In this document: positions 10,901 through 22,665 of the stretch, one piece after another | Layout: every line of letters starts with the position of its first letter | Numbering within the stretch: position 1 is the stretch's first letter | Source: Spongospora subterranea | Lineage: Eukaryota; Endomyxa; Phytomyxea; Plasmodiophorida; Plasmodiophoridae | Direction of reading: 5' to 3' | Length of the DNA: 55,780 nucleotides | Assembly: GCA_900404475.1 (NCBI GenBank) | Contig: OUQQ01000051.1 | Coordinates: forward strand, 1 to 55,780 | Position numbers and translations under genes: made by a program | Notes under the pieces: generated by a model | Seen by the model: the letters and a program-made list of their open reading frames with translations, nothing else | Database searches by the model: none | What the model was told of the DNA's origin: nothing

Positions 10901-13900
10901 ACAGGCGACATCAGCCGACGTGCATATTCCTCGACAAACAAATTGGATTGCGGCGCGTTGGATGGGCTTTCGTGCATCTCCCCATACGCTCTTCAAGATG
11001 AGCTTGACGCTAGGCGAAGGATCGCTCAGGTTTGACGTTTGGCGAAACAACGAGGAAATATTTAATGTGTTTTCTTTCACAGGTCGTTCACACTTTACTT
11101 CCGTACGATTTTCTATCGCTCTTCCACCACGCGCTTCGCTGCTTGTCCAACGATGTCGACGCTCCATTCAGTTCGGTCGAACTATGCCGCCTCGAAGACG
11201 CGACCAACGTCGCACGTGACGCCGCCGACAGTCCCGATCTGCACCGGTTTGGTCTTTGCGCTGTGTCCCGCCCTGCCGGTCTTAACAACATCGGAATGGT
11301 CGGCTGGTTGTGCCGAATCTATTCCGGCGTCAATCGTTGCATGCGTGACGTCGTCATCATCTCCAACGACATCACTTTCCAGGTTTTCCGATTCGTTTTC
11401 GCCCTAACACCACTCGCTGATCGATGGTCGTTCAGATTGGTAGTTTCGGTGTGGCCGAAGATGAATTGTTTCTGCGTTGCTCTCGATATGCGCGCCATTT
11501 CAGCATTCCTCGTGTTTACATCGCTTGTAATTCTGGTGCTCGGATTGGCCTGTCCCCTGAGATCGATGGACTCCTTAAGGTAATTTCTCAGCGCCGTCGT
11601 CACCTTCACCGTGCTCGGTTCTCAATCGTGATTTGCTCCAGGTCGACTGGATCGACCCGGACGATCATCGCAAGGGATTCAACTACCTGTATCTGGACGG
11701 GGAAGGCAACGAACGGTGCGGGGATACGGTCGCCACCAGGCTCGTGCTCAAGCAGCTGCCGGACGGCACATACGAGGATCATTATCGGCTGGAAGGCGTC
11801 ATCGGGCGCGACCAGAGCATCGGCGTCGAGAATTTGGCCGGAAGTGGCGCCATTGCCGGCGAAACCTCAGCCGCCTATAACGAGACGTTCACTCTGTCGT
11901 ATTGTTCAACACGGTGAGTATCGCCATCCTGTTCGCCGCCCGTCCCCCGTTTGTTGTTCTAAACCCCTGGTTGTTCTAGATCGGTTGGAATCGGGGCGTA
12001 CCTGTTGCGCCTGGGGCAACGGGTGATCCAGAAAGCGGGTGGACTTGCTCCGATTATCTTGACAGGTGACGGCGAATGGGATCCGTTGACGAATTGTTCG
12101 TCTGATTTCCACCTGTTTTATAGGGTTCGGTGCGTTGAATAAGATCCTCGGAAGCAATGTCTATAAGAGCAACCGACAGCTTGGCGGATCCGAACTTATG
12201 GCAGGTCCCTAAAACAAAACTCACTAGGTCGTTTCCCCAACACAATCTCATAATCGCTGTTGTTGTTTCAGGCAATGGAATTACTCATCAAATCGTATCG
12301 GACGGTAAATTCATATATATTGACAGCGCGTTAATATCATTTCCATAACGTGTTCTGATCAATGGAATTTCTCAGATATGGAAGGTGTTCGATGCATTCT
12401 TCAGTGGCTCGATTTCGTCCCGCTCGACATTAAACAGGTCGTCCCTTGTTCTCTATCCGATTCCGTTGATCGCCCGTTGTCGTCGAACGTCGACTTCACG
12501 CTCGTGCCCTACGATCCCCGAATCCTACTGCGAGGCGATGGTCAATCGATCCCAGGACTGTTCGACCACGGCAGCTTTGTACGTCGTCTCGCAACCGCGA
12601 TCGGGTGTAGCGCCAATATTCAGGACGTTGGTTTTCACAGGTCGAGACACTATCGGATTGGGCTCGTACATCGGTTTGTGGTCGTGCGCGTCTTGGTGGT
12701 ATGGCGGTAGGTGTGATCGCCGTCGAGACTCGCTCGCAAAACAAAATCACGCCGCCCGATCCAGTATTACATCCTGCCGCCCTTCGTTCCGTGAACGCTT
12801 TCTCACGTGAATTGGTGTTCATAGGTATTGCCAGAATCGTGCCAATCGTCGCGCAGTCAGCCCGGATGCGTTCTATTCCCAGATAGCGCCTTCAAAATCG
12901 CCCAATGCCTGCGCGATTTCAACCAAGAAAACATCCCGATTATCATCATGGTATTCGTCACGTATCGACGCGTTATTCGGCTCCTTCTCAATCATGCGAT
13001 TGCATCAGGCGAACTGGCGCGGGTTCAGTGGCGGCCAGCTCGATATGCACGACGAAGTGCTGAAATACGGCGCCATGATCGTCGACGCCCTACGCGAATG
13101 CCACGTGCCCGTGATTGTCTATCTGCCACCCGGATCGGAACTACGCGGCGGCGCCTGGGTTGTCGTCGACCGCAATGTCAATCGCAACTCCATGGAGATG
13201 TACGCCGATCCGACCTCACGCGGCGGTGTCATGGAACCGACCGGCATCATTGACGTCAAGTTCCGATCCCCTAAGGTTCGTGTGTTCGATTGCGCGGCGC
13301 CGTTCCCTTGACTGAAAAACATCATTGCAGGTCGACGCATTGGCGTGTCGTCTCAATCCGTCGCTGTTGAAAGATCGCCAACAAATGATATCGATGCGAC
13401 CGGTCTACACGACTGTCGCCGAGAAATACGCCGCGCTTCACGACACGCCCCATCGAATGCTGGCGGTCAAAGCCATCAACGGCGTTATTCCCTGGCACGA
13501 ATCGCGCCGATTCTTCTACTGGCGAATTCGCCGGCGTCTGCTGGAGAGTTCGCTGATTCGCGGAAGGTCCCGCGCGGTCTTGCTCGAAGCCGCCGGCCAA
13601 AACCAACAATCCAGCGACGACCTTCAGGATATCGACCTGTTGCGAATCGTGATTGAACGCGTCGCCGCAGCTGACGCCGCCGACGGATACCTCGATGTCG
13701 GCGAGGAGCGGTCCAACGAGGATGCGGTCGTGTGGTTGGAGAACAACGAAGACGCAATTCGGGAGAAGTTTCGACAAGCGACCGTCAGGGTCAACGTCCA
13801 GGCGCTGCTCTCTGAAATGGACGAATCCGAGCGATGTCTGTTGGCGTCGCAGCTGAATCCGGGCGGTTTCTCCGACGACCTGATGGGATCCGCCGGTCTC

Positions 13901-14032
13901 TCCAGCAAAGCCAGCGACGACGAGGGCGGCGGTTCCGTCGCCGATCCCAAGTCGGCTGTGGAGTTCGCGAAACCGATCATCGCCGAAAAGACTCAAGAGC
14001 CCGTTCCCGCCGGGGAATCGTGCACTGTCTAG
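4990..14032 (+). CDS. ACC: Acetyl-CoA carboxylase, multidomain eukaryotic type
   Basis: It carboxylates acetyl-CoA to malonyl-CoA, the committed step of fatty acid synthesis. The gene is split by many introns of about 50 bp. Biotin carboxylase lies at about 5062-7500: [20 protein letters not shown], the ATP-loop GGGGKGIR spliced across 5830-5950, and LNPRLQ joined to [11 protein letters not shown]. The biotinyl domain has EVMKM, with the biotin lysine at 8245-8247. The central region runs about 8300-11000. Carboxyltransferase runs about 11000-13340: [56 protein letters not shown] and [10 protein letters not shown]. The C terminus is helical ([13 protein letters not shown]), ending at the TAG at 14030. 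The start chosen is ATG 4990 (MERQK), spliced over 5005-5061 to [10 protein letters not shown]. An upstream targeting exon is possible. No inactivating change was seen in the motifs read. Confidence 0.93.
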
Positions 14033-14419
14033 ATTTATAATAGAATTATCATGTTCCGATTGTCGTTAAATTCGTGTCGTTCCCGAAACGCGTATTCGAA
14101 TCGCGTCCCAAAGCCAAACAACCAATCATCGTAGTTTCAACGACCGATCTCAACGCCATTATCGTTTGAGTTCTTTTAGCGTTGATGTTTTCTACGTTTT
14201 CTCCGACACAATCGTTCCGGCGAACATCAATCTGGGCGTTTTCGTTGTTGTGTCAGTTTGGTGGACAGGTGTCAATCGATCGTTGTTCGTACGCGTCCTC
14301 AGGTTTTCGGCCTAATATTAGGTTGGGTCGATCGCGTGTCCTCAGAGAGACGACAGGTACAAAGGAACGTTTTGGCGTTTATCTAGCACAACAACACACA
14401 CCGCATTCGGTTTTCGGGA
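14033..14419. other. Intergenic region between carboxylase and CNB gene
   Basis: About 390 bp with no convincing coding frame. It presumably holds the 3' end of the carboxylase transcript and the promoter of the next + strand gene. No TATA-like or other element stands out. Confidence 0.5.
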
Positions 14420-17400
14420 ATGGGCGCCACGTGCTGTAAATCGGGGGCCGACGCCCAAGTTGAACCAACGGCGTCGGCCACGACAACATCGTCGCCCAAG
14501 CTGAGACTCAAGTAGGATGGTCGTTTACCCCCGGCGCCGCCAACAGCCCCCATAAATGGCGTTTGTGTCTCAGGCAGATGGCAACGGGGTCGTTCGCCAC
14601 GATCGACGCCATCCCCGGTATCGAACTGTTCGACGAGTTCAGCCCCGAACAGGCCAAGAAGGTCAAGGACATGTTCCACCGCGTTGTACGTTCGTGATCG
14701 GTGTGTGTTGAATCGACCGAATCTGACCCGGTCTCCAGGTGTATTCGAAGGGCGAAACCATCGCCAAACAGGAGGCGGTTTTCAGCGGGAAATATGGAAT
14801 ATTCATATTGATCAGTGGACAGGTGAAATTCCCATTGTTCTCTAGTTTGACACCGATCTTTGCGTCATCGACCTCATTTTCGGTCCTTTCCGTCGACGGG
14901 TTTTGCTGTGTCCGATCCCGGTTCACGAAGATATTGTGGTTCTGTGTCCCGAACAATATCACCCAATGGCGAACTGTGGTGTTCAGGTTCAGATATCGGC
15001 GTCGGACGGGTCCGGCTCCATCGTTCCGCTGAAGACGGTGTCGATGGGGCAATGGTTCAGTGTCGGTCTCGGCCCGGATGGCGTGTTCATGCCCGTCACG
15101 ATCACCGCCATCACCGACGTCATCCTGTTGTGGCCCTCTCGCTCGTCCTCCGCCCTTCGCCATATCTCACCGCCGTTTGTTCCCAGACTCGGTTTGCCGA
15201 TCGAAGACTCGAAGAAGTACCAGGATATGACGCCAGAACTATCACTGACGATCAGGGCTGGGAAGATGGTGATTCCCTCGATATTCCCATCGTATCACAC
15301 GATTCTCATTTGTCACCGACAGTCGGTTTCGTTGTCGAAAATTCCGTTTTTCGATGGAATTCCGTTGATGGCGCTTCATCAGTTAGCGGCGCTGTTCGAA
15401 TATCGAACCTATAAAGTTGGTCCCGTGTTCATCGTGATCCGTTTTGATGACGGGGGAGTTCAGGCCGATCGATATCTCTATCGGAAGGGCGACGCCGCTG
15501 ATGGAATCTACATCATCGTATCAGGTCGACTCGCCCCACCACCCCGTTGTCGTGTTTTTTCCCTCGAACCGATCCGTCGGAATTCACCGATCTGTTTCGC
15601 CATTGTGTTGCCGATCCCGAACCGGTCCTGACACGGTCTGTTGCTCTCTCTGGCAGGGACGGTGGCGATGGTCGCGACCAGGCCCGATGGGACCGATATC
15701 CTGCTGGGATTGATGAACCACCCCGACTACTTCGGGGAGCTGTGTCTGTCGGAGGCGCGCCCCTACACGAACAACACCGACCAGAAGAACCCATCGGAGT
15801 TCACGTTGAGGACTGTCGGGGCCCGAACCACATCCCCGACCCAATTACTGCATCTCTCCATCGACGACTTCCAAAAGTATTCGCCGCAAATCCGAACGCA
15901 AATTGTTTCGTTTTGTGTTTTTCGACACGGAGAACTGTTTCCGATCGGTGTTTCTGCCGAAGCCGAATATCTGATCTCGAACGTGGCAGATTTCTGTTGA
16001 TCGCGCCGTATATCGTGACCAGTGACGCGTTCCGCGGCGCCCTGCAGAAACGCACGGCGTCGTCGCTGAAGGGGATCCCGTTCTTCTCCGGGTACGAGAC
16101 CAAACAGGTTGGCCCGTTGCAGAAATACGACGAGGAGGGCCTGGCCATGTTGGGGGAGCTGTTCGTCTATGTGAACGTCGCCCCTGATCAGGTCATCTTC
16201 AAACAAGGTGGTCCAGGTACGTCGTGAAGTCGTCGGTTTTCAGCACGATTTTACCCCCCGAGAAACGCTGTCGAAAATGGCGCAAAATCTCGGTTTTGTT
16301 GTTGATCGTTTCGGGATCGTTGCGAGATCGGCTGGGATTTGACGACGACGTTGTTTGGCGAAGGGGACGCGTTCTATCTGATCGTGAGCGGGACGGTCGC
16401 GATCACGTCGGAGGCGAACGAGGGCGGGTCGGCGATGAGGCTGGCCACCCTGGCCGAGAACGACTGGTTCGGCGAGATCAGCCTGATCATGGACACGAAC
16501 CGGACGGCAACGGCCACGGCCATCGCCCCGTGCGTTCTCCTGAAACTGGCGCGAGACAAGTTCCAGCTCGCCATGGACCTGTCGCCGCATTTGTCGTCGC
16601 AAATACGGCAACGTCTGGTGGGTTTCCCGTCGCCGTCGTCTCTGCCCAATTTGATTCTCCGACAGCAAATTCGGACGGAAAATTGGCTGAGGAAGTTGCC
16701 GTTCTTCGCCGGAATTATCGAGAACAAACCGGTAAAGGATGAACGAACGTGGAGCTCTGGTGACGATGTGTCTGAATTGTGGGTTTGGCGTTTGGTGAAA
16801 AACAGTGGTCGAAACTGGGGCTGTTGGGCAGTCAGTTCCGGTTCCGCGAGTACGTCGCCGGCGAGGTCGTCTGCAAGGAAGGCCAGCGCGACGACCGCTC
16901 CTTCTTCATCATCGTGTCCGGGTCCGTTCGCTGCACGATCCTGGACGATGGCCAGCCCCGGGAGCTCGACGTTCTCCGCGACAACCAATGGTACAACGAC
17001 GCAATCGCCCCCCTGGAACGCAACGCGCGCCGTGAACAACGCTTTCGCAAAAAACGAATCGGTCGTCGATCAGGGAAAACACCCAACACTGATCGTGTGG
17101 TTGATTCAGGTTTGGTGAAATCGCATTGCTCAAAGATACTCCTCGAACCGCCACGGCGACCTGTATTGAGGACACTCTGTTCCTATATCTGTCGTTGGAG
17201 TGTTTTGAGAAGTTCGTCGATCATTTGGTCGTCGTTCACTGTCGTTGTCCGGAACCTGAACAAAACCTGTGTCGTGATCAGGTTCCTGGTGATCGCCCCC
17301 GAATTGCAGCAGACCATGACCTGCTTGATCGCGCACCGAACCACGAACACGCTCAAGATCTTCCCCATTCTCGACAACATCAAGGAGAACAAACCCGTTC

Positions 17401-18304
17401 GTCCCCCGAATCACGTCTCGACCGACACCACCGACTCTAAACCGTTCGATCCGTAGTGGTCGAAACTGGGGGTCTTGGCGTCGTTGATGAACTTCAAGTC
17501 GTACCCGCCCCAAACCGACATCATCACGCAATCCGATACGGCGTCGTGTCTGTACTTCCTGGTCTCTGGAACGTGCCTAGTCCTGTACCAAGACCAGAAC
17601 GGCAAACAGCACCAGCTCGAACAACTGACAGGTGGAACATCGGTTGCTCTTGATCGACACCGAACACTGACACAATTGTCATGAGTTGCAAACTTCATCA
17701 GCCACGTTTGTTTGTTTTGTTGTTCTTGAGCAATGAACCGACGTCGAACCCTGTTTGATGATGTGGAATTGGTGGCTTAGGCGGCCAGATCTTCGGGGAG
17801 ATGGCACTGATTGACGTTCTCGATCCTGAAGCGGCGCCAAAACTCAGGTCGGCCACAGTTCGAACGCAAGACGATTGTACCATACGTCAGAGCTTTCACG
17901 TTTGTCATCGTTCGTTTGGGGGATTCAATCGTTATTTTGACTTGATCAGTGGAGTTATCGTCGGAATGTTTCAAGAAGTTCCTGGCGATGTCGCACGAAA
18001 TCCTGCCCGACATCAGGCAGCTTTGCGACCTTCGCCAACAGCGGAATGACAAGGTCTCAGAGTTTCACGCGTGTTCCCTCGGTGCGGTCGATACTCAACC
18101 GCGTTTTGATTGGGGATATAGATGCTGAGCGACATCGCGTCTGCGGCTGCGACCGATCTCAACCCAGACTCCAAGATGTCGCTGATCGAACTGTCACCCC
18201 AAACCGTAACCAATCTTGAAATATCCAAGGACGATATAGAACAGCAGGCGATTCAGGAGCAGGTTGATCTGGTGAAAACCTCTGAATACCCGTCGTCGCC
18301 GTAG
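14420..18304 (+). CDS. Multi-domain cyclic nucleotide-binding protein, probably membrane-anchored by acylation
   Basis: About five cyclic-nucleotide-binding (CNB) domains stand in tandem, with no kinase, channel or exchange-factor domain. The N terminus MGATCCKSGADAQ has Gly2 plus Cys5 and Cys6, a typical myristoyl/palmitoyl pattern. The first intron (from 14511, donor gtagga) joins LRLK to QMATGSF. CNB cassettes: about 14740-15150; 15340-15890 (FFDGIPLMALHQLAALFEYR, YFGELCLSE); 16060-16620 (FFSGYETKQ, LIVSGTVAIT, WFGEISLIMDTNRTATATA); 16690-17220 (FIIVSGSVRC, then FGEIALLKDTPRTATAT over an intron ending near 17110); and 17340-18050 (YFLVSGTCLVLY, IFGEMALIDV). The FGE...RTA segments are the phosphate-binding cassettes. 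A tail rich in Ser, Ile and Glu ends at 18304 if a last intron ends at 18121; without it, translation ends at 18128. The ligand (cAMP or cGMP) cannot be told. Confidence 0.82.
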
Positions 18305-18949
18305 TCGGATGTAATTAAACCAACAAAACCCATTCATAGTCGCCGTCCGATTCAAGATTCTTTCAAACGATTTCGCCATTTTATTGTCATTTCGGCAGCT
18401 TTGTCTGTTTCCGCCTGATTGTTGGCTGCGATCAACGCTGGCGAGGCATCTTGTTGATCAGATGTCCATGAATGCTGGTGATCTGTGGTCGCCATTCTCG
18501 AATATTAATGCGCTATGGGATAAGGAAACAGGTTTTATGTACTGTTGGTCTTTGGTTTGGCCAACTGGGCGTTTTGCTGTATGATGACGTCTTTAAAGTA
18601 CTACCATTAGTTGTGCATTGAAGGAAAAGACGATTTTAGTTTGGAAAAAACAGGAGGTTCAGAGGATGACGGTTCAATATGAGGTTCATCGTACATTGCC
18701 TCCCCGGATTCATCCCTTGTCGGCTAAACGATTGAATTGCGCTTTAGCAAAAAGTCGTCTGTTATTCCGGGTGGGCGTGTTATTGTTGAAAGACGGGTCA
18801 GGCCCAGAAACTTCACGCTCTTCTTTGCCAATAAAGTGATCGATATTTGTGAAACAATATACTCCACATTTCCCAACTTGTTCGTCATGGACGTCATACA
18901 AGTATACTCCTACAATGATCTATATTTTCACTCGATGTAATTCACCCAG
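18305..18949. other. No gene recognised
   Basis: There are short frames on both strands. The longest fragment (VIPGGRVIVERRVRPRNFTL, about 18758-18940, +) has plausible composition but no start in context, splice partners or recognised family. Confidence 0.4.
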
Positions 18950-18964
18950 GTTGTGGTTGATTTA

Positions 18965-19273
18965 TTAGTCAGCGAAAAAACACCGGCCGAATACCGATCG
19001 AAACCATTCCTTGATAGATGGCCGAGCCTTTGGACCGCATGTCGGCTGAGGAGAAGGCAACTCTTGACCCGGGCTGATCTGGTTATCTTGATTCCCCGCA
19101 ACCGCTTCAGCGCCAGCTTTCACCTTTGTCTCCCATACTGATATCGACGACGATTCATCCACTGTCGCCACCTGACAAAGTTTCCCATCTTCTCCAACCT
19201 TTTCGTACTGAACGCGGCGCCCGATCGTCTGAATGCGGACCAAGTCCTCAATGCAATGGACCCGCAAATCCAT
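18965..19273 (-). CDS. Intact member of the dispersed protein-coding family (copy 3)
   Basis: A complete 102-residue frame begins MDLRVHCIEDLVRIQTIGRR, passes EDGKLCQVATVDESSSISVW, and ends with a conserved QELPSPQPT followed by a basic, aromatic C terminus (KARPSIKEWFRSVFGRCFF). The same order of segments is found in broken form at 1455-1802 (+) and 19490-19935 (+). It is the only copy here without an internal stop. No known family is recognised, and there is no signal peptide on this frame. Homology at the DNA level continues upstream to about 19370, so the true gene may be longer and spliced. Confidence 0.45.
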   Translation of the reverse strand: MDLRVHCIEDLVRIQTIGRRVQYEKVGEDGKLCQVATVDESSSISVWETKVKAGAEAVAGNQDNQISPGQELPSPQPTCGPKARPSIKEWFRSVFGRCFFAD

Positions 19274-19379
19274 GTAGCAAAACCGGATTCAATAGCAGAT
19301 GTGAAGATTTAACCGAATTTAGCCGATCATCTCCGTTTAGTTCGATCGGTCTCGGCGATTTGTTTTTTACGGTCTGTAG

Positions 19380-19935
19380 GCTTGAACATATGGCCGAGAT
19401 CGATCGAGCCGAACGGCGATAATCGGTCAATTGCAGTTAAAATTTCACATCCGTTTTTGATTGCGGCATGTTTCATGAAAATTTATGGGTCGATTCCATT
19501 GAGGACCTGGCCCGATCTCAGACGATTTTGAGTTGCTTTCAATAAGCGAAAATGGGCAAGATGGGGAAGTTCGTCAGGTGGCGATAGTGGATGAATCGAT
19601 ATCAGGATGGGAGAAAGACGCGAAAGATGGCAGTGGATGAATCGATATCAGGATGGGAGAAAGACGCGGAAGCTGGCAGTGGATGAATCGATATCAGGAT
19701 GGGAGAAAGACGAAAAAGATGGCAGTGGATGAATCGATATCAGGATGGGAGAAAGACGAGAAAGATGGCGCTAAAACGGTGGTTGACATCAATATAACCA
19801 GATGGGCCCTTGTCAAGAGTTGCCCACTTCTCAGTCACATGCGATTCAAAGACTAGACGATTCATCAAGGAAAGGTTTCTGTTGGTATTCAGCCGATGCT
19901 TTTCCGTCTATAACGAATCGGTCAGACGAAGGGGC
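19380..19935 (+). pseudogene. Broken copy of the dispersed family (copy 4), head-to-head with copy 3
   Basis: The + strand here matches the reverse complement of 18950-19370. SIEDLARSQTI corresponds to CIEDLVRIQTI, gatggggaagttcgtcaggt to the EDGKLCQV region, and CQELPTSQSH to QELPSPQPT. A TAA after the first segment and a frame change break the frame. The middle is expanded by a 46-bp tandem array, which is not a multiple of three. Copies 3 and 4 therefore form an inverted pair with a centre near 19375. Confidence 0.55.
19583..19770. repeat. 46-bp tandem repeat, about four copies
   Basis: The block atgaatcgatatcaggatgg recurs at 19591, 19637, 19683 and 19729, exactly 46 bp apart, with gagaaagacg and gatggcagtgg between. 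It lies inside broken copy 4 of the dispersed family. The related intact copy has this sequence once, so the array arose by local expansion. Confidence 0.9.
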
Positions 19936-20329
19936 AGCACACGTCCAATCAATGCCTGTTTGGGTCATTTTACCAATACCTTCCAGAGAGAAATCGATAT
20001 GGCTGCGTCGATAACCTGACTGCAGCAGGTCTCCGCAATCTCTATCCCGCGATCCTTCGAAGATTGTAATCTGCTCTTGAGCGTTATTGGCACCCGGTTC
20101 CCAGGAGCAGGCAATGAGAGGGACTGGTTCCCATGGTGGGGACGGAACGAAGAGACAACAATGGTCTGTGAAATCACAATCCACATTATAACAAAATAAA
20201 CTCTCTCGATCCGATTTGTTATCGATCTGTCACAAAACTCGTTACATATTCCTGTTTGGGCTGACTTAGCTGACTGCGGATATCTTGACTCTCAAGTGAT
20301 TGTGTTACAAAGGAAAAACACATATGAAG

Positions 20330-20540
20330 TTGTTACATACGAGACATGCTTTTGTTACATACGAGACATGCTTTTGTTACATACGAGACATGCTTTTGTC
20401 ATGCTTTTGTTTGTGTTACGTTCAACTCACGAAGACTCACACAATGGAATTCGTTACATACGAGACATGCTCTCATTGCGTTACAGCTCAGATCGCAAAG
20501 AGAAATACAGTCGAATTTGTTACACGCGAGACCTGCACTG
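20330..20540. repeat. 22-bp tandem repeat with outlying copies
   Basis: The unit gttacatacgagacatgctt starts at 20332, 20354 and 20376 with 22-bp spacing. Further copies, more or less diverged, stand near 20453 and 20518. The rest of 19936-21214 has no gene I can support. Confidence 0.8.
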
Positions 20541-21214
20541 AGTATGTTACGGTCCCCGGTGTGCACTATCACATCATTGCGATACCCTGAATCCGTTGAC
20601 GAGTGGGAAGGGGTCAGTCAGTGGTTGTGGTCATCAATCGGCAGTGATCGGAAATATCGCACACAATATAAACCAAGCACCATGGATGAGATAGCCTTGG
20701 ACCATCCTGCACGATCGACTGTTTGGCAAACTTCGGCCCAAGTGGCATCGTGTCAACGTTGTTGAGGACAAAAGCCATGATTATCAGGGAACGGAGCCAG
20801 CCTCTCAACCTGATCAAGAGAGCTTTTGGTGGACGAGATCAAGAGCGATGAACGCGTGAGCTGGATGACGTCGTATCATGAGGCAATATCATCGCTTCCA
20901 AGCCAGATTGGCAAGAAGTGGATGTGGGAAGGAATTTTGACTAATGAGGAGTTGATATCAATCAAATGGCACAAATAGTGGACTTGAAGAAGAAATTTGA
21001 TAACAGTCACATCGACACTTAACCAGGGGAAATCAAGGAACGATCGCCGATAAACGCGGATCGATCGACCGAAACTTTGGAGTTGGTTACATTCGATATT
21101 TACATATTGACAATAACACCAACACTGAAGATATAATTATGTTATCGACGCGGATATTACAAATAGATATGCATAGGATTATGACGTAGAGTAACGCTTC
21201 TGGACGGCGGGATT

Positions 21215-21335
21215 GGCTTTCATCATTGGCCGACTAGAGATAATACGGAGCCACTGGCTTTCACCATCATCCGGCTTCGAGATCATACGGAGCGCTTGGA
21301 TTTCACCATTGCCCAGCTTTGAGATGATACGCCAT
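21215..21335. repeat. About 41-bp tandem repeat, three copies
   Basis: Copies begin ggctttcatcattgg (21215), ggctttcaccatcat (21256) and ggatttcaccattgc (21298). Each is followed by a gagat-atacgg-agc block. They are diverged by several substitutions, so the array is old. Confidence 0.75.
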
Positions 21336-21497
21336 GTGAGACAGATCGGTCTGCACCATTCTCGAAATTAAAGGCTAGGGAAAACCGTTGTTGGCCAACT
21401 TGCGGTTGCTGCAGCAGGGAGTGGGGCGAACCCATCGGAAGGCGGGAGTTGCGGCCAGAGCGATAGGCGAAAGTACCGCTTGGCTGGACCTGTCTTG

Positions 21498-21668
21498 CTA
21501 AAGCTGAAAGGATGCGAACTGATATGGTTTCTCGGTCGATGTGGTGGGACTGCCGAATTCAAAACCTGTTGAACGAGCAGGATTAGATTCGAAGCCCACT
21601 GGAGGTCTGATCAGAAGAGCAGAAACTAGAACAAACCAAAGGGGCAGTCGCATAATCATTGTTCGCAT
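21498..21668 (-). CDS. Very small putative secreted peptide
   Basis: From ATG 21668 (others at 21659 and 21653) the frame gives about 56 residues. The first part is MIMRLPLWFVLVSALLIRPP, a classic signal-peptide shape, followed by a Ser/Thr/Pro-rich mature part to a stop at 21498. The same strand stays open below in another frame (21368-21562), so a spliced longer protein is possible. No family is recognised. Short length makes chance a real alternative. Confidence 0.25.
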   Translation of the reverse strand: MRTMIMRLPLWFVLVSALLIRPPVGFESNPARSTGFEFGSPTTSTEKPYQFASFQL

Positions 21669-22665
21669 TGAAGGCAAACAGAGTCGATGGCCGTGAAGAA
21701 GCGAATAGTCAGCCGCTTGAGGGTGCAAAGGCCGAAGGAGCTGCTGAAGGTGAGTGTGAAAGAGAGGATCGGCGTTTGACGTGTGGGATGAATGACGAAG
21801 AAGTGCCATTGAGAGGAACGGTGCTTGAGGTAGGTAATGCTGGAGAAGAGGGGGTAAACAGAGGAGCAGCGTTAGGTTTCAGCTTGGTCGGCGATGCGCG
21901 CAAGCGTCGATTACGCCGCTGGTTTTGCTGGGACCTCAGCCGGTCAACCTCCGTTCTAAAGCATGTCGATCCCATTCATAATCTGACTTTGCTGGGCGTT
22001 ACGACTAAGCATCGCCTGTTCGAATCAAAGCGACGGCCATTGACCATCTCGGAATCATGGTGCTAGTTGCGGAAGCGTTGTTGTCTGACGAGAGATGGTA
22101 GGGTGTGTGTGGACCCTTCAGCAGTTTCGGAAAACAACATCATGAGCTCCAAATATTTTGTTCCCCGACGGAGATGACGAGCTGGCCCGGGCGATGGAAA
22201 ACGTTTGCCTGATTTCTATACAATTCCTGTACAGATTCCATTTCTGGCAATTCATTATAAAGGAAGGCGCTATTAGGAAAGTTGGGCAACTGAATTCATG
22301 AATGCTCTCTTGGAGGGCTGTGCAGTTATGAAGATGCGCAAGAATATGAGGTAACATTTGAATTGTGAAAATTGGGAATTTGCAAGAGACTATCTCACTG
22401 TTCTAAACGCTACACACGTCGGCAAAACAGTAATCGGTTTTGCAAAGAGTGACTAAAAAAACTATATATATCAGAATCTCAGGATCGACGACAGAGGTTT
22501 TTTCTTTCCAGGCACCTAAAGTCAATATCAGGCCAAACAAATTCGTGATAGCGATGAAAACGTTTACCGGATCAGAAGGGGGATTTGCAGGGGTTGAGCT
22601 TTGGTACTTCTCCCTATACCTATCACAGATCTATATGTTTGATTGGGTTAGAACCAGAATATTAG
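21669..22665. other. No gene recognised
   Basis: Short frames on both strands show no consistent splice-linked series. The right end must contain the 3' end of the minus-strand Sec6 transcript. Confidence 0.5.

Noticed and set aside
13322..13996. Long open frames (over 200 codons) on the minus strand inside 13.3-14.0 kb
   Set aside because: They are antisense shadows of the C-terminal exon of acetyl-CoA carboxylase, whose + strand frame matches the family.
16240..17039. Long minus-strand frames within the CNB gene
   Set aside because: They are shadows of the + strand exons that contain the conserved CNB motifs. The region has a high G+C and C-poor stop usage on the reverse.
20330..20540. 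Regularly repeated 22-bp units suggesting a CRISPR array
   Set aside because: The copies are directly adjacent without unique spacers, and the genome is eukaryotic. It is a plain tandem repeat.
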